From an uncultured Clostridia bacterium (GTDB taxonomy: Bacteria > Bacillota > Clostridia > Christensenellales > Aristaeellaceae): 13,618 nucleotides of DNA. The notes beneath the pieces are model-generated. The model was not told the DNA's origin and searched no databases. It saw only the letters and a program-made list of their open reading frames with translations. The translations under genes were made by a program, and so were the position numbers. Of this stretch, positions 5,975 to 12,994 are shown one piece after another. Position 1 is the first letter of the stretch, and each line of letters starts with the position of its first letter. The stretch is taken from positions 1-13,618 of the forward strand of contig CAMDVP010000056.1 in assembly GCA_945877525.1 (NCBI GenBank), given 5' to 3'.

Positions 5975-7393
5975 TTAGTGGGTTGTACTTCCGTCTGCTG
6001 GATCATTTACTTTCCAATAGCCGGTTTTATTTGAACCAATGCGTTCAATATACCCCTTTTTCTTTAGTGCAGCAATGCCATTGTCAATCGTGGTCTTGCC
6101 CACGGAAAGTATGCTGACAAGCTGAGGCTTTGTAACATTGGGGTTGCCTCTGATTTCAGCAAGAATACGAAGCTGCATATCACTCAGGCGAGTGTTGACA
6201 GTTTTATCACCCGCTTTATCGCCCCGTTTATCCCCCATCACGTTAATCCACTTGAACGGTATTGTGACAACAATGGAATTCTCACGGAAATCATATGCGT
6301 CTTTGCCGTAAATCTGCGTAATTGTTGGAACGCCTCTGCCTGTTTTCTCACTGATATGCAGTTGCAGAAAGATTTCAGACAGCTTTCGATTGACCGGAAT
6401 AGATTCTCCCGCATAAAAACCTTTCATCGTCTGCTCAGGGGCAAGCGTACCACGGGATAGAATCTCTATGCGATCAGAATATACTGTCAGCATAGGCTCA
6501 TTCTTGGTTATCCAGGCGTTATGGACGAAAGCATTGATGACAGCCTCACGGAAGGCGTCATTTTCAAACAAAGGCACTTCTTTTCGTTCAACAATCCGAT
6601 CTGTCTCGTCTGCCTGGATGATGTTGAGAACATCTCCATAGCGGAGTATCTCATCCAGGGAGTAAAGCAGGCACTGAAAGCCAAATTCTCGGACGGAATA
6701 CAAATTATCCGCTTTTGATTTGCCAGAAAAAATGGAGACTCGTATTGGAATATGGGAATTGTCAGACAGGAGCTGGGCCAGGATGTTGTACTTTCCATCA
6801 GCTGTCAGCAATTCCAGATTCTTTTTGAACGTATCAGGATTGAGCTTTAGCCCTTTCGCTCCGTAATATATAAACAGCCGCTCAAACGTCAAATCCTGAT
6901 ATTCGGAAGGCGTGTTTTCAATCGTCGGAAAACCATGACGCAGAATATCGAAAAGGAAGGATTCTTTTTCAGGAAACTTCCGCAGATTTTCCTTGCTTGA
7001 CCCAATGCGTATGTAGCGCTCATTCTTAAACGACGTAGGAACGATTTTAGCCGCCGGGATCGTCAGTACAACAACACGTTTGTCCTCAATGAAAGTTTCT
7101 GCGAACTCAAAATTGGTATCTGGCGCTAATTGACGAGCAAGAAAGTGCTTGAGCGGCTCGTTCTTCACATCACAATCCGGGTCAAAATTAGTTTCCTCAA
7201 TTTCATGAGTTTCGTCATTCACGCCCCAGACAAAATATCCTTCCTTCTTTCCCGCGCAGGCGGCACTGTTGGAAATCGCGGAAATATATTCCCCAATTTG
7301 ATTTGGCTCAAACCAATTCACTTTGAGCTCAAACCATTCCCGTTCTGTCTTATGTGAACGAAGCTGATTGACAATGTCGGCCAAGTCCTTCAT
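5975..7393 (-). CDS. AlbA_2 / ATPase-domain winged-helix transcriptional regulator, 472 aa
   Basis: It has three parts. The N-terminal AlbA_2 (Schlafen-type) domain spans about 1-130, with EWFELKVNW near residue 20 and the GYFVWGVND strand. The middle holds an ATPase-like domain with the motif EAVINAFVHNAW, followed by SDRIEILSRGTL and SEKTGRGVPTI, typical of this regulator class. The C-terminal winged helix (about 405-465) contains LSDMQLRILAEI, NVTKPQLVSILSVGKTTIDN and KKKGYIERIGSN. Between the last two parts lies a repeat, MGDKRGDKAGDK. The family is common on mobile elements, with roles proposed in regulation or phage response but no settled function. The ATG at 7393 is chosen because AGAGG lies 6 bases upstream; the longer start at 7441 falls inside the operator region. 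Likely cargo of the element and probably autoregulated. Confidence 0.83.
   Translation of the reverse strand: MKDLADIVNQLRSHKTEREWFELKVNWFEPNQIGEYISAISNSAACAGKKEGYFVWGVNDETHEIEETNFDPDCDVKNEPLKHFLARQLAPDTNFEFAETFIEDKRVVVLTIPAAKIVPTSFKNERYIRIGSSKENLRKFPEKESFLFDILRHGFPTIENTPSEYQDLTFERLFIYYGAKGLKLNPDTFKKNLELLTADGKYNILAQLLSDNSHIPIRVSIFSGKSKADNLYSVREFGFQCLLYSLDEILRYGDVLNIIQADETDRIVERKEVPLFENDAFREAVINAFVHNAWITKNEPMLTVYSDRIEILSRGTLAPEQTMKGFYAGESIPVNRKLSEIFLQLHISEKTGRGVPTITQIYGKDAYDFRENSIVVTIPFKWINVMGDKRGDKAGDKTVNTRLSDMQLRILAEIRGNPNVTKPQLVSILSVGKTTIDNGIAALKKKGYIERIGSNKTGYWKVNDPADGSTTH
6203..6236 (-). repeat. Three 12-bp-spaced GGGTGATAAA-type repeats inside the regulator gene
   Basis: On the plus strand TTTATCACCC (6203-6212), TTTATCGCCC (6215-6224) and TTTATCCCCC (6227-6236) recur every 12 bases. 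On the coding strand they encode the GDKRGDKAGDK segment just before the winged-helix domain. The first copy matches the promoter repeats at 7415-7467 exactly, and the 12-base spacing is also the same. Confidence 0.85.
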
Positions 7394-7414
7394 AGCACAC
7401 CTCTTTCCCTTGGA

Positions 7415-7467
7415 TTTATCACCCAGATCATAGTATATCATACATGGGTGATAAAGTGGGTGATAAA
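7415..7467 (-). promoter_or_regulatory. Promoter with GGGTGATAAA operator repeats for the AlbA_2 regulator
   Basis: GGGTGATAAA occurs at 7446-7455 and 7458-7467, 12 bases apart, and in inverted form at 7415-7424. On the minus strand a TATGAT -10 box (7432-7427) is 17 bases from a weak TTTATC -35 (7455-7450) that is part of one repeat. The inverted copy falls just downstream of the -10, near the start point. This arrangement is what one expects of a repressor site, and the downstream gene encodes a winged-helix protein. The promoter call is moderate; the repeats are certain. Confidence 0.68.
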
Positions 7468-7497
7468 TGAAAAATTTCTTATTTTGTCCCCTTTGTC

Positions 7498-7527
7498 GGG
7501 CAGAATGACCAACAGATCATCCTGCCC
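7498..7527 (-). promoter_or_regulatory. 11-bp hairpin downstream of the cysteine-rich VLP gene
   Basis: GGGCAGAATGA (7498-7508) pairs with TCATCCTGCCC (7517-7527), with one G-U pair in the minus-strand RNA, around an 8-base loop. It lies 47 bases beyond the VLP gene stop. A T-rich stretch appears only about 20 bases later on the minus strand, so it is a weak terminator candidate or an mRNA-end stabiliser. Confidence 0.5.
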
Positions 7528-7573
7528 CAAATGAATGTCCGGGGAGCCTTGATTTTCCTGGACTTTTTCCGTT

Positions 7574-7984
7574 CTAAAGGGTAACGCTACACGCTGCTTT
7601 CTTCCGCTGCCTGTAGCGGCGCTGCTTTTCCCTGCTCCGGGCCTGTTTTGCTGACGCCCCGCATGATGCACAGTAGCGCTGGCGATTGCTGGCGGGAATA
7701 AAAGGTTTATGGCAACAAACACACTCTTTCCAGCCTTCGCCCGCTTGCCCTTCCTCCCGATAGATTTCATGCCACACGGCTGTGTTCAGTTCCAATTCCA
7801 GCGGCAGGACAGCAAACAGGAAATAGTCACAATCAACAGCCCCGTCATGGATTGTCTTATAAGCTGGGTTCAGAACATGGCAGGGATGATTAGCAGGTAA
7901 ACAGAAGCCATTGGTATAGTTGGTACATTCTTTCCGTGCAAGCTGTTTGACACTCCGCATGATGTGAGTATCTTGCTGGCTCAT
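7574..7984 (-). CDS. Cysteine-rich VLP domain protein, 136 aa
   Basis: A small zinc-binding-type protein found beside relaxases in Tn4451-like and related elements. The N-terminal part (about 10-70) carries the spaced cysteines of the Cys-rich VLP family (KECTNY, NGFCLPANHPCHVL, VDCDYF) followed by the VLPLELE motif that gives part of the name. The C-terminal part has a second cysteine cluster (CVCCHKPF, then RYCASCG), likely a zinc ribbon, and ends in a very basic tail (REKQRRYRQRKK) suited to nucleic-acid binding. AAGGAG lies 10 bases before the ATG at 7984. The start follows the relaxase stop by 2 bases, so the two are co-transcribed and probably act together. The precise role is not known. 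Confidence 0.82.
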   Translation of the reverse strand: MSQQDTHIMRSVKQLARKECTNYTNGFCLPANHPCHVLNPAYKTIHDGAVDCDYFLFAVLPLELELNTAVWHEIYREEGQAGEGWKECVCCHKPFIPASNRQRYCASCGASAKQARSREKQRRYRQRKKAACSVTL

Positions 7985-7986
7985 GC

Positions 7987-9654
7987 TTATCTGTCTCCTT
8001 GCTGCTGTTCGTTCTTTCTTCGCCGCTGTTTTTCTTGCCTCAGAACCTGGATAGGCGGCTGTTGCTGCGGCTCTGAGGCTGGGTCGTGCCGAATGACCCG
8101 TTCTGCTGAGTCTTCCAAGAGCTTCCGCAGCTCCTTTGCGTTCTGGATTTCCTCAGAAACATCCTCATACAGTTTCTGCCCATCCTTATTCTTGAAGGCC
8201 AGCACTTCTGGCATGACCTTTCGGATTCGGGAACGAACTTTCATTTGCTTATCCAGTTCGGCCTTCACGCTTTCTAATTCAGGTAACATGGATTCCACCT
8301 CGCCCCGCAGCTTTGCGGACTCCGCTCTCAATTCCTTCCCATTGATGGGCAGCGTGACGTTCAGCTTATACAGCAGCCGTTTGGCCTTCTTGATGCGGTT
8401 CAGTTCATCGGCGTGTTCCGTTCCGTACTTCTTCTTTTGGCCCTTGAAAAAGATGCTGTCGTATTTGTCCTGGATTGTATGAAGCTCCTTTAGCGTTTTG
8501 ACTGCATCGAGGATCGCGTCAATATCCCTGATGCGTTGTTCTTTGGCTTTTCGGTTGGCGTCCATCTCCCTGACTTTTTTGCTGGTGGCGTTCAGCAGCA
8601 AGGCAAAATCGTTGATGGAGCGGATATCATGCTCTTGGAGAAAAGCAAAGAGAGAAGTCTTTTCCTTAAAGTCATTCAGACCAGCTTTGTTCCGTGCGCC
8701 AGACTGCCAATCCCAGCGTTCTTTTTCCCGAAGATTATAGTAGGCAAACAAAACCTGATAAAGTGGAAAGTCACCGGGGCTTTCCAACTTCTCATGGTCG
8801 CTGACTGTTTCTATCAATTCTTTCATCCATTCACGCATGGCTTTCAACTTATGCCGTACAGCAGAGAAAAGGGAATTGATATGTTTCACAGCATTGTTGT
8901 GATTGCCCAACTCGGTATGGATGCCTTGCTTTTCCAAAGCAAAAGCGGCAGGGCCAAGATGCACCTGCGGTGTCATCTCAATTCCTTGCCGCTTGAAGGA
9001 TCGCATATCGACCCGCTCTGTTCTTCCTGCTTGTTCCAGGGCTGCGTTCTGCTGCACTTCCCATTCGTGCCGCCATATCTCACAGTATTTCCGATCATTC
9101 CAATCCACCGTGTCCATGCGGATGCGCTTCCACTTTCCGTTTTTGCCCATGATGCGATTCCCATTTTTGTCCAGGGCGTAGGCTGTTTTCGTTTTGTCGT
9201 TCCAATGTCCCTGCTCATCCATGGAGCGCATGGTGCAAAGAACATGGGCATGAGGATTGGGAGGATCGCTGTCCTCGAAATGCACAGCCAGATCAACGAT
9301 CATGCCCTTATCAACAAACTGTGTCTGGCAGTAATTCCGTATCAGGGCGATGTTATCTTCTATGGATAATTCCTTGGGCAGTGTGATGATAAATCGTCGG
9401 GCAGTTTGGGCGTTATCCTTTGTTTCTGATGCGTCCACGGCATTCCAAAGCGTCTGCCGATCCGCATAGGCTCTGGGTGCGTTGGGCGGCAGCAGAATAT
9501 CCTTGAATACGAACCGTTCCAGGTGATCGCCGGACTTCCACTGCCCATCATATTCGGAGAATAGCTTTTCGCCGGATTGATAGGCAGCGGCGGCAACGAC
9601 GGACTCGGCCTTTGCCCTGGACACAATCCTAATATTGAAATGGGGGCAGGGCAT
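7987..9654 (-). CDS. mobL: MobA/MobL (MobQ) family relaxase, 555 aa
   Basis: This protein would nick the element's oriT and lead the strand into a recipient during conjugative mobilisation. The N-terminal relaxase domain starts at once with MPCPHFNIRIVSR, then AAAAYQSGEK with the likely nucleophile Tyr25, and the metal-binding motif NPHAHVLC (His135 and His137), with His125 in AVHFED. After about residue 230 it is largely helical and charged, with coiled-coil-like stretches (KELRAESAKLRGEVESM) and a basic end (RQEKQRRRKNEQQQ). It is the TnpZ equivalent of this element. The ATG at 9654 is chosen: GGAGG lies 10 bases before it and the relaxase fold begins exactly there. The reading frame is open for about 100 more codons upstream, but that stretch is the hairpin-rich oriT region and is not protein-like. 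Confidence 0.93.
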   Translation of the reverse strand: MPCPHFNIRIVSRAKAESVVAAAAYQSGEKLFSEYDGQWKSGDHLERFVFKDILLPPNAPRAYADRQTLWNAVDASETKDNAQTARRFIITLPKELSIEDNIALIRNYCQTQFVDKGMIVDLAVHFEDSDPPNPHAHVLCTMRSMDEQGHWNDKTKTAYALDKNGNRIMGKNGKWKRIRMDTVDWNDRKYCEIWRHEWEVQQNAALEQAGRTERVDMRSFKRQGIEMTPQVHLGPAAFALEKQGIHTELGNHNNAVKHINSLFSAVRHKLKAMREWMKELIETVSDHEKLESPGDFPLYQVLFAYYNLREKERWDWQSGARNKAGLNDFKEKTSLFAFLQEHDIRSINDFALLLNATSKKVREMDANRKAKEQRIRDIDAILDAVKTLKELHTIQDKYDSIFFKGQKKKYGTEHADELNRIKKAKRLLYKLNVTLPINGKELRAESAKLRGEVESMLPELESVKAELDKQMKVRSRIRKVMPEVLAFKNKDGQKLYEDVSEEIQNAKELRKLLEDSAERVIRHDPASEPQQQPPIQVLRQEKQRRRKNEQQQGDR

Positions 9655-9677
9655 CTCGTTGTCACCTCCTTGTGTTT

Positions 9678-9834
9678 CAGCGCCGAGCGCTGTAAAGGGG
9701 TAGCCGATGGAATCGGCGCAGGGGCTTGCCCCTATGGATGGCGATTGGGCGAAGCGCCAATGCCATCGAGCTGCCCGCAGGGTTCCTCGGAGAGCGCAAT
9801 GATGCACTTTAGTGCGTATAATTGCGCACCCTCG
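9678..9834. other. Putative origin of transfer (oriT) with serial hairpins
   Basis: This gap before the relaxase gene holds a run of inverted repeats. CAGCGC/GCGCTG lie at 9678-9692, GCCGAT/ATCGGC at 9703-9717, AGGGGC/GCCCCT at 9720-9733, and GATGGC/GCCATC with inner ATTGG/CCAAT at 9737-9767. A nested palindrome GCGCAAT/ATTGCGC encloses GCACT/AGTGC at 9794-9827. The last is followed by TAATTGCGCACCCT (plus strand, about 9819-9832). This resembles the MobQ nick region of the RSF1010/pIP501 type, where a hairpin precedes a TAA-TGCGCCCT sequence. The structure is visible; the nick-site assignment is inference. Confidence 0.62.
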
Positions 9835-9847
9835 TAAACTCAGGTGG

Positions 9848-10198
9848 TTACTCAATCGGCTCCCCAGCTTCGTTTTTCTCGGCCTGGTTAGCTTCGGCAG
9901 TCTGCTTTTCAGCGGCTTCTTTCCGCTTGGCTTCCAGCATAGAACTGAGCCTGGTTTTCGCATACGGCGTATTCATGGCATAATCCAGAAAAGCGAACAC
10001 ATCGTCATCCGTAAACAGTTCGGGTTCGATCAGCAGCTTTTCCAGATAAGCGCCACGAGTGCAGAGGCGATGGGTACGCTCGTTGCGCGCCAGATCAGCA
10101 ATCTGCTTCTTGATCTTCTTATCGTCCATCTCGGCCTTGTGCAGCTTCTGCTGTGCCTTGGCCTGCTGCGACAGCAGCTTCTCCATTTGGGTACTCAT
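9848..10198 (-). CDS. DUF3847 family mobilisation accessory protein, 116 aa
   Basis: A small, highly charged, mostly helical protein. Residues about 5-45 form a coiled-coil-like helix (KLLSQQAKAQQKLHKAEMDD, KKIKKQIADLARNERTHRLC), followed by the family's typical segment TRGAYLEKLLIEPELFTDDDVFAFLDYAM (about 46-75) and a Glu/Lys/Ala-rich tail. DUF3847 proteins sit beside MobA/MobL relaxases and are thought to help at oriT, like MobC proteins. GGAGG lies 10 bases before the ATG at 10198; a TTG two codons earlier is only 4 bases from that site. It lies just upstream of the putative oriT, which separates it from the relaxase gene. Confidence 0.8.
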   Translation of the reverse strand: MSTQMEKLLSQQAKAQQKLHKAEMDDKKIKKQIADLARNERTHRLCTRGAYLEKLLIEPELFTDDDVFAFLDYAMNTPYAKTRLSSMLEAKRKEAAEKQTAEANQAEKNEAGEPIE

Positions 10199-10218
10199 AT
10201 TCAATTCACCTCCGTTCT

Positions 10219-10272
10219 ATTGCCGCCAACAGGCAATGCAAAAGGCACCGGCTTTTAACCGATGCCCTTTGC
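10219..10272 (-). promoter_or_regulatory. Tandem hairpins before the DUF3847 ribosome binding site
   Basis: A 14-bp stem (10238-10251 with 10259-10272, two G-U pairs in the minus-strand RNA, 7-base loop) is followed by a 6-bp stem ATTGCC/GGCAAT (10219-10224 with 10232-10237). The pair ends 6 bases before the GGAGG of the DUF3847 gene and begins 14 bases after the stop of the small membrane gene. The large stem's 3' arm contains CCTTTTGC. It could be a terminator or attenuator between the recombinase and mobilisation genes. Confidence 0.6.
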
Positions 10273-10286
10273 GATGCTTGTTACCA

Positions 10287-10421
10287 TCAACGCGATTTCA
10301 TCATCAACATAACGAAAATAGAGAGAATGTTCATTGCCAGGGTTAATGCCAGGTGAAACGCTGAAAGCAGGAGCGCGAACACCAAGCTAACGATGCGGAG
10401 CAGGAATTTCAGGATTCTCAT
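10287..10421 (-). CDS. Small hydrophobic membrane peptide, 44 aa
   Basis: It is almost entirely hydrophobic: MRILKFLLRIVSLVFALLL, continuing through SAFHLALTLAMNILSIFVMLM and ending in MKSR. Basic residues at both ends frame one long or two short membrane helices. AGGAG lies 8 bases before the ATG at 10421, and the gene starts 14 bases after the tnpV stop, so it is read with tnpX and tnpV. Such tiny membrane peptides are often present but unannotated in mobilisable elements. No function is known. The good ribosome binding site and operon position are the main support. Confidence 0.62.
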   Translation of the reverse strand: MRILKFLLRIVSLVFALLLSAFHLALTLAMNILSIFVMLMMKSR

Positions 10422-10435
10422 ACCATGAACTCCTA

Positions 10436-10828
10436 TCATGTGTAAACATATTCGGAAAGAATAAATTCTTCCACGCTGCTGTCGATGTTGTTCATCCTCC
10501 CGACCCAGGCCATTTGATCTCTGACCTTCAATTCCTCCGTTATGCCTTGCTTCTTCGCTGTTTCTGCAACAAGCGCCAGCTTCATGTGGGTGCAGCATTC
10601 GTCCACTTCGACCAAGTGATCGTACAGCCTGCCTGACAGAAGCAAATTGATGTACTTGCCAGGGTGGTGTTCCTTCAGATACTCCATCCGCATTCTCCCA
10701 TACTTACCGATGGGATGCTCATTCTTTGGCACTTCGATCATAGGGAGGTAGTAATCACCGCTTAGAACATAGGTCAGGCCATTTTTGCTGTCATAAATCT
10801 CCTTGGGCAATGGTTGCTTTGTCATCAT
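10436..10828 (-). CDS. tnpV: Transposon-encoded TnpV family protein, 130 aa
   Basis: It matches the TnpV family of Tn4451-like elements in order and spacing of motifs: LTYVLSGDYYLPMIEVP (18-34), PIGKYGRMRMEYLKEHHPG (39-57), NLLLSGRLYDHLVEVDE (61-77), and the C-terminal EELKVRDQMAWVGRMNNI. The length is normal for the family. Function is not established; an accessory role in transposition or regulation is assumed from its constant place after tnpX. The ATG at 10828 is chosen because AAAGGAG lies 7 bases upstream. It overlaps the tnpX stop in an ATGA junction (10825-10828), so translation is probably coupled. Confidence 0.86.
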   Translation of the reverse strand: MMTKQPLPKEIYDSKNGLTYVLSGDYYLPMIEVPKNEHPIGKYGRMRMEYLKEHHPGKYINLLLSGRLYDHLVEVDECCTHMKLALVAETAKKQGITEELKVRDQMAWVGRMNNIDSSVEEFILSEYVYT

Positions 10829-12570
10829 GCTGCAACTCCTTTCTGCGGTTGAAGAATGGGCTGTACAGTGGTGTAAACACCATTGGCGATTGCTTCTCTG
10901 CGGTACGCGTCTTTCTTTGCGGCTGTCATGGCACGGTGATGTTCCTTGGTACGTTCTTCGTACTCCTGCTGTTTGCCGTTGGCTTTGCGCTGCTGATAAT
11001 TCTGCTTGAACTTTTCCCGGCGTTCTTCCTGCATTTTCTTTTCTTCTTCCTGTTCCGGCGTTAAGGCTGCGTCACCGAAGTTCGGCGGGATGAAATTACC
11101 GATGAAGTTGAAGTAAATATCAATCTGCTGCGGGCTGGTCTGACTGCCCTTGACCTCACGCTCATGCACAACGATCTTATCCACAAACTGGTGGACGATG
11201 GCAGAGGTCAAATTGTCGAAGGTCTGATAGTTGTCGAACAGATCAGCGAATTTTCCGGCAGATCCACGCTTCTTTGCGTGTTCTGCCAGAGCAGCTTCGC
11301 AAAGCGTGATTTCCTCTTTCATCCGCTTCAGTTCCTGAGAATACTGGCTGTCCAGGGCTTCATAGCGTTCATCGGGAATCTTGTCAAGAATGTGATCCTC
11401 ATAGATGCGGCAAATCAGTTTTTCCAGATCATTTGCCCTGGCCTGTGCTACCCTGATGCGCTCGGTATAGCGAGCTTGTTCCTCGCTGTAAAGTGCTTCT
11501 TCCTCTTGCTGAATGTTCTGCATGAACTGTTCCCGGTCAATGTGAACATACTTGGCGCAGGCCCGCAGGATTTCCGACAACAGCTTCATCACGGTATCGG
11601 CGAATACACGATGCCCGCTGGGACACTTTGAACCGATGGGCAGTTTGCCGTATTGTCCGCATACAAACATAGAGTTCTTTGTGCCGTTGTAATTCCGATG
11701 TTCATACAGTCTATGACCGCAATCGGAGCAGATCAGCAGCCCAGTCAGTGGATGCGCAGGCCCCCAGCCGTTTGGATAGCGTTTCACATGAGTACGGATG
11801 CGCTGTACAGTATCGAACGTTTCCTGATCGATGATCGGCTCCTGGGTTCCCTCGAATACAGTCCATTGATCCATGGAAACATAGTGGCTTTTCTTGTCTT
11901 TGAAATGCTTGCGTGTTTTGAAATTCACGGTTTCACCCAAGTATTCCCGCTTGGAAAGGATGCCAACAACGGTAGAGGAACTCCAGGCATACGGGTTTTT
12001 GATGGTGTCGATTCTCCCTTGCCACAGGCCAGCATGATGTCTGGCCATTTGAACGGCGGGAATTTCCACCTTATCTTTGGCAAGAATCTGCGAAATCTGA
12101 TAGGGGCCATAGCCGTCAACCGTCAGTTGAAAAATGCGGCGCACGACCTGGGCAGCTTCTTCGTCAACAAGCCAATGGTTGTGATCCAGTGGGTCTTTCA
12201 CATAGCCGTAAAGCGTGGTGCTGGCAACGTGCTTGCCGGAGCGCCCTTTGGCAGCGAAGGTGGAGCGGATTTTCTTGCTGGTATCATGGGCATAGTACTC
12301 ATTCATGATGTTGCGGAACGGGGTGAAATCATCATCTCCGTTGAAGCTGTCCACACCGTCATTCACAGCAATCAGGCGGACGCCTTTCTTGCGGAGAATC
12401 TCCATGATTTCACCGACTTTGAGATAGTCACGCCCCACGCGGCTCATGTCCTTGACGCAGATTGTGTGAATCTTCCCAGCTTCCACTTCAGCCATCATCG
12501 CCATGAAACCAGGACGATCAAAGCGGGTGCCGGAGATGCCGTCATCGGTGAAATGAATGGTATTCGTCAG
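10825..12570 (-). pseudogene. tnpX: TnpX-like large serine recombinase, N-terminally truncated
   Basis: The remaining protein keeps the second half of the resolvase domain (DDGISGTRFDRPGF at 12546-12505, then KDMSRVGRDYLKVGE), the recombinase domain (YGPYQISQILAKDK, then FKTRKHFKDKKSHYV), a zinc ribbon (CSDCGHRLYEH with a later pair of cysteines), a coiled-coil-rich stretch and the C-terminal DUF4368-like segment (IYFNFIGNFIPP). The family excises and inserts Tn4451-type elements through a nucleophilic serine in the first 20 or so residues. That part, roughly 50-60 residues, is missing: two in-frame TAA codons occur at 12594-12589 and recognisable homology stops at about 12565. An internal ATG at 12504 could make a 559-residue protein able to bind DNA but not cut it. 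I annotate it as broken. Confidence 0.85.
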
Positions 12571-12582
12571 GTTAGGCTGTAG

Positions 12583-12879
12583 ATGCGGTTATTAGGGCAA
12601 TTCCTTCGTGGCTTTTCCTATGACCGGCGAGAGAATGACAAGTTTACAGTTGTGGAAAGCCCTCAATTAATATGCATTGAATATTCATTCAAGCCAAAGG
12701 CAGAATTCTTGACGACCAGAGATAATATGATTATTGTTTCATCACATTCTGCTAACGATTTGGCGGTAGATGCGATAGTCGAACACGCCGCCTTTGTTAG
12801 CTTTGCAAACATCCTGCTAACAGCACACAGGGATTTACAGGGTATATTGAAGGGAAATGCGAACGCTCACATTCGTTAG
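12583..12879 (+). CDS. Doubtful plus-strand ORF, 98 aa, no recognised family
   Basis: This is the only longer open frame in the stretch between the recombinase remnant and the tRNA pieces. It begins with MRLLGQFLRGFSYD directly after an in-frame TAG, with only a weak AGG upstream. The C-terminal half (LAVDAIVEHAAFVSFANILL) could form a helix, but I recognise no domain. It runs opposite to all neighbours. It may be chance, or a fragment joined to the recombinase at the junction near 12570-12590. The minus strand of the same stretch has no better frame. I would not treat it as a gene without homology support. Confidence 0.2.
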   Translation: MRLLGQFLRGFSYDRRENDKFTVVESPQLICIEYSFKPKAEFLTTRDNMIIVSSHSANDLAVDAIVEHAAFVSFANILLTAHRDLQGILKGNANAHIR

Positions 12880-12892
12880 AAATTGAGTAATA

Positions 12893-12918
12893 AAAGGCAC
12901 TCAAAGGCACGCAAAGGC
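12893..12918 (+). repeat. Three 10-bp direct repeats (AAAGGC core), possible integrase arm sites
   Basis: AAAGGC occurs at 12893-12898, 12903-12908 and 12913-12918, exactly one helical turn apart; two copies extend to AAAGGCAC. They lie 15 bases before the CCTCCTAAG core at 12933. Short direct repeats of this kind beside an attachment core are typical arm-binding sites of tyrosine integrases. No integrase gene is present in the window. Confidence 0.6.
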
Positions 12919-12932
12919 GAACAGTCTTTCGT

Positions 12933-12960
12933 CCTCCTAAGCGGTAGATGGTTCGAGTCT
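12933..12960 (+). other. Partial tRNA-Arg(CCU) 3'-half-like sequence at an attachment core
   Basis: CCTCCTAAG (12933-12941) equals the anticodon-loop core of tRNA-Arg(CCU). It is followed by CGGTAGATGGTTCGAGTC, which resembles the 3' anticodon stem, variable loop and T-arm (GGTTCGAGTC). The sequence then departs from a tRNA, with no CTGGGAC acceptor end to match the 5' half downstream. Best read as an attL/attR-type remnant. Confidence 0.55.
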
Positions 12961-12994
12961 AAATCTTGCATACAACTTAATGTTTTTTGTATAA

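Larger units (their letters stand above)
5668..12570. mobile_element. Tn4451-like integrative mobilisable element (recombinase truncated)
   Basis: The gene order tnpX, tnpV, relaxase and tnpW on one strand follows the known Tn4451/Tn4453 plan, in which tnpX is at one end and tnpW near the other. Here it also carries a DUF3847 accessory gene, a putative oriT, a cysteine-rich VLP gene and an AlbA_2-type regulator as likely cargo. The limits given are those of the recognised genes; the real termini are not visible. The right end appears lost, because the recombinase is cut within its catalytic domain near 12565-12594. The left end may lie in 5522-5667, or the element may include the sigma/ABC operon. 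Confidence 0.7.

Noticed and set aside
7438..7770. A 110-residue minus-strand reading frame crossing the end of the VLP gene
   Set aside because: It overlaps the well-supported VLP gene in another frame, has no ribosome binding site and runs through the regulator's operator repeats.
8536..9369. A 277-residue plus-strand frame inside the relaxase gene
   Set aside because: Antisense shadow. The minus strand has clear relaxase motifs and a strong ribosome binding site.
9655..9963. A 103-codon N-terminal extension of the relaxase
   Set aside because: The relaxase fold and a strong ribosome binding site begin exactly at the ATG at 9654. The upstream frame is made of the oriT hairpins, which are not protein-like.
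11653..12582. A 309-residue plus-strand frame opposite the recombinase
   Set aside because: It is the antisense shadow of a conserved recombinase coding region and has no family resemblance of its own.
12893..12918. The AAAGGC repeats as the start of a CRISPR array
   Set aside because: The units are only 10 bases long with no spacers and just three copies, which fits integrase arm sites.
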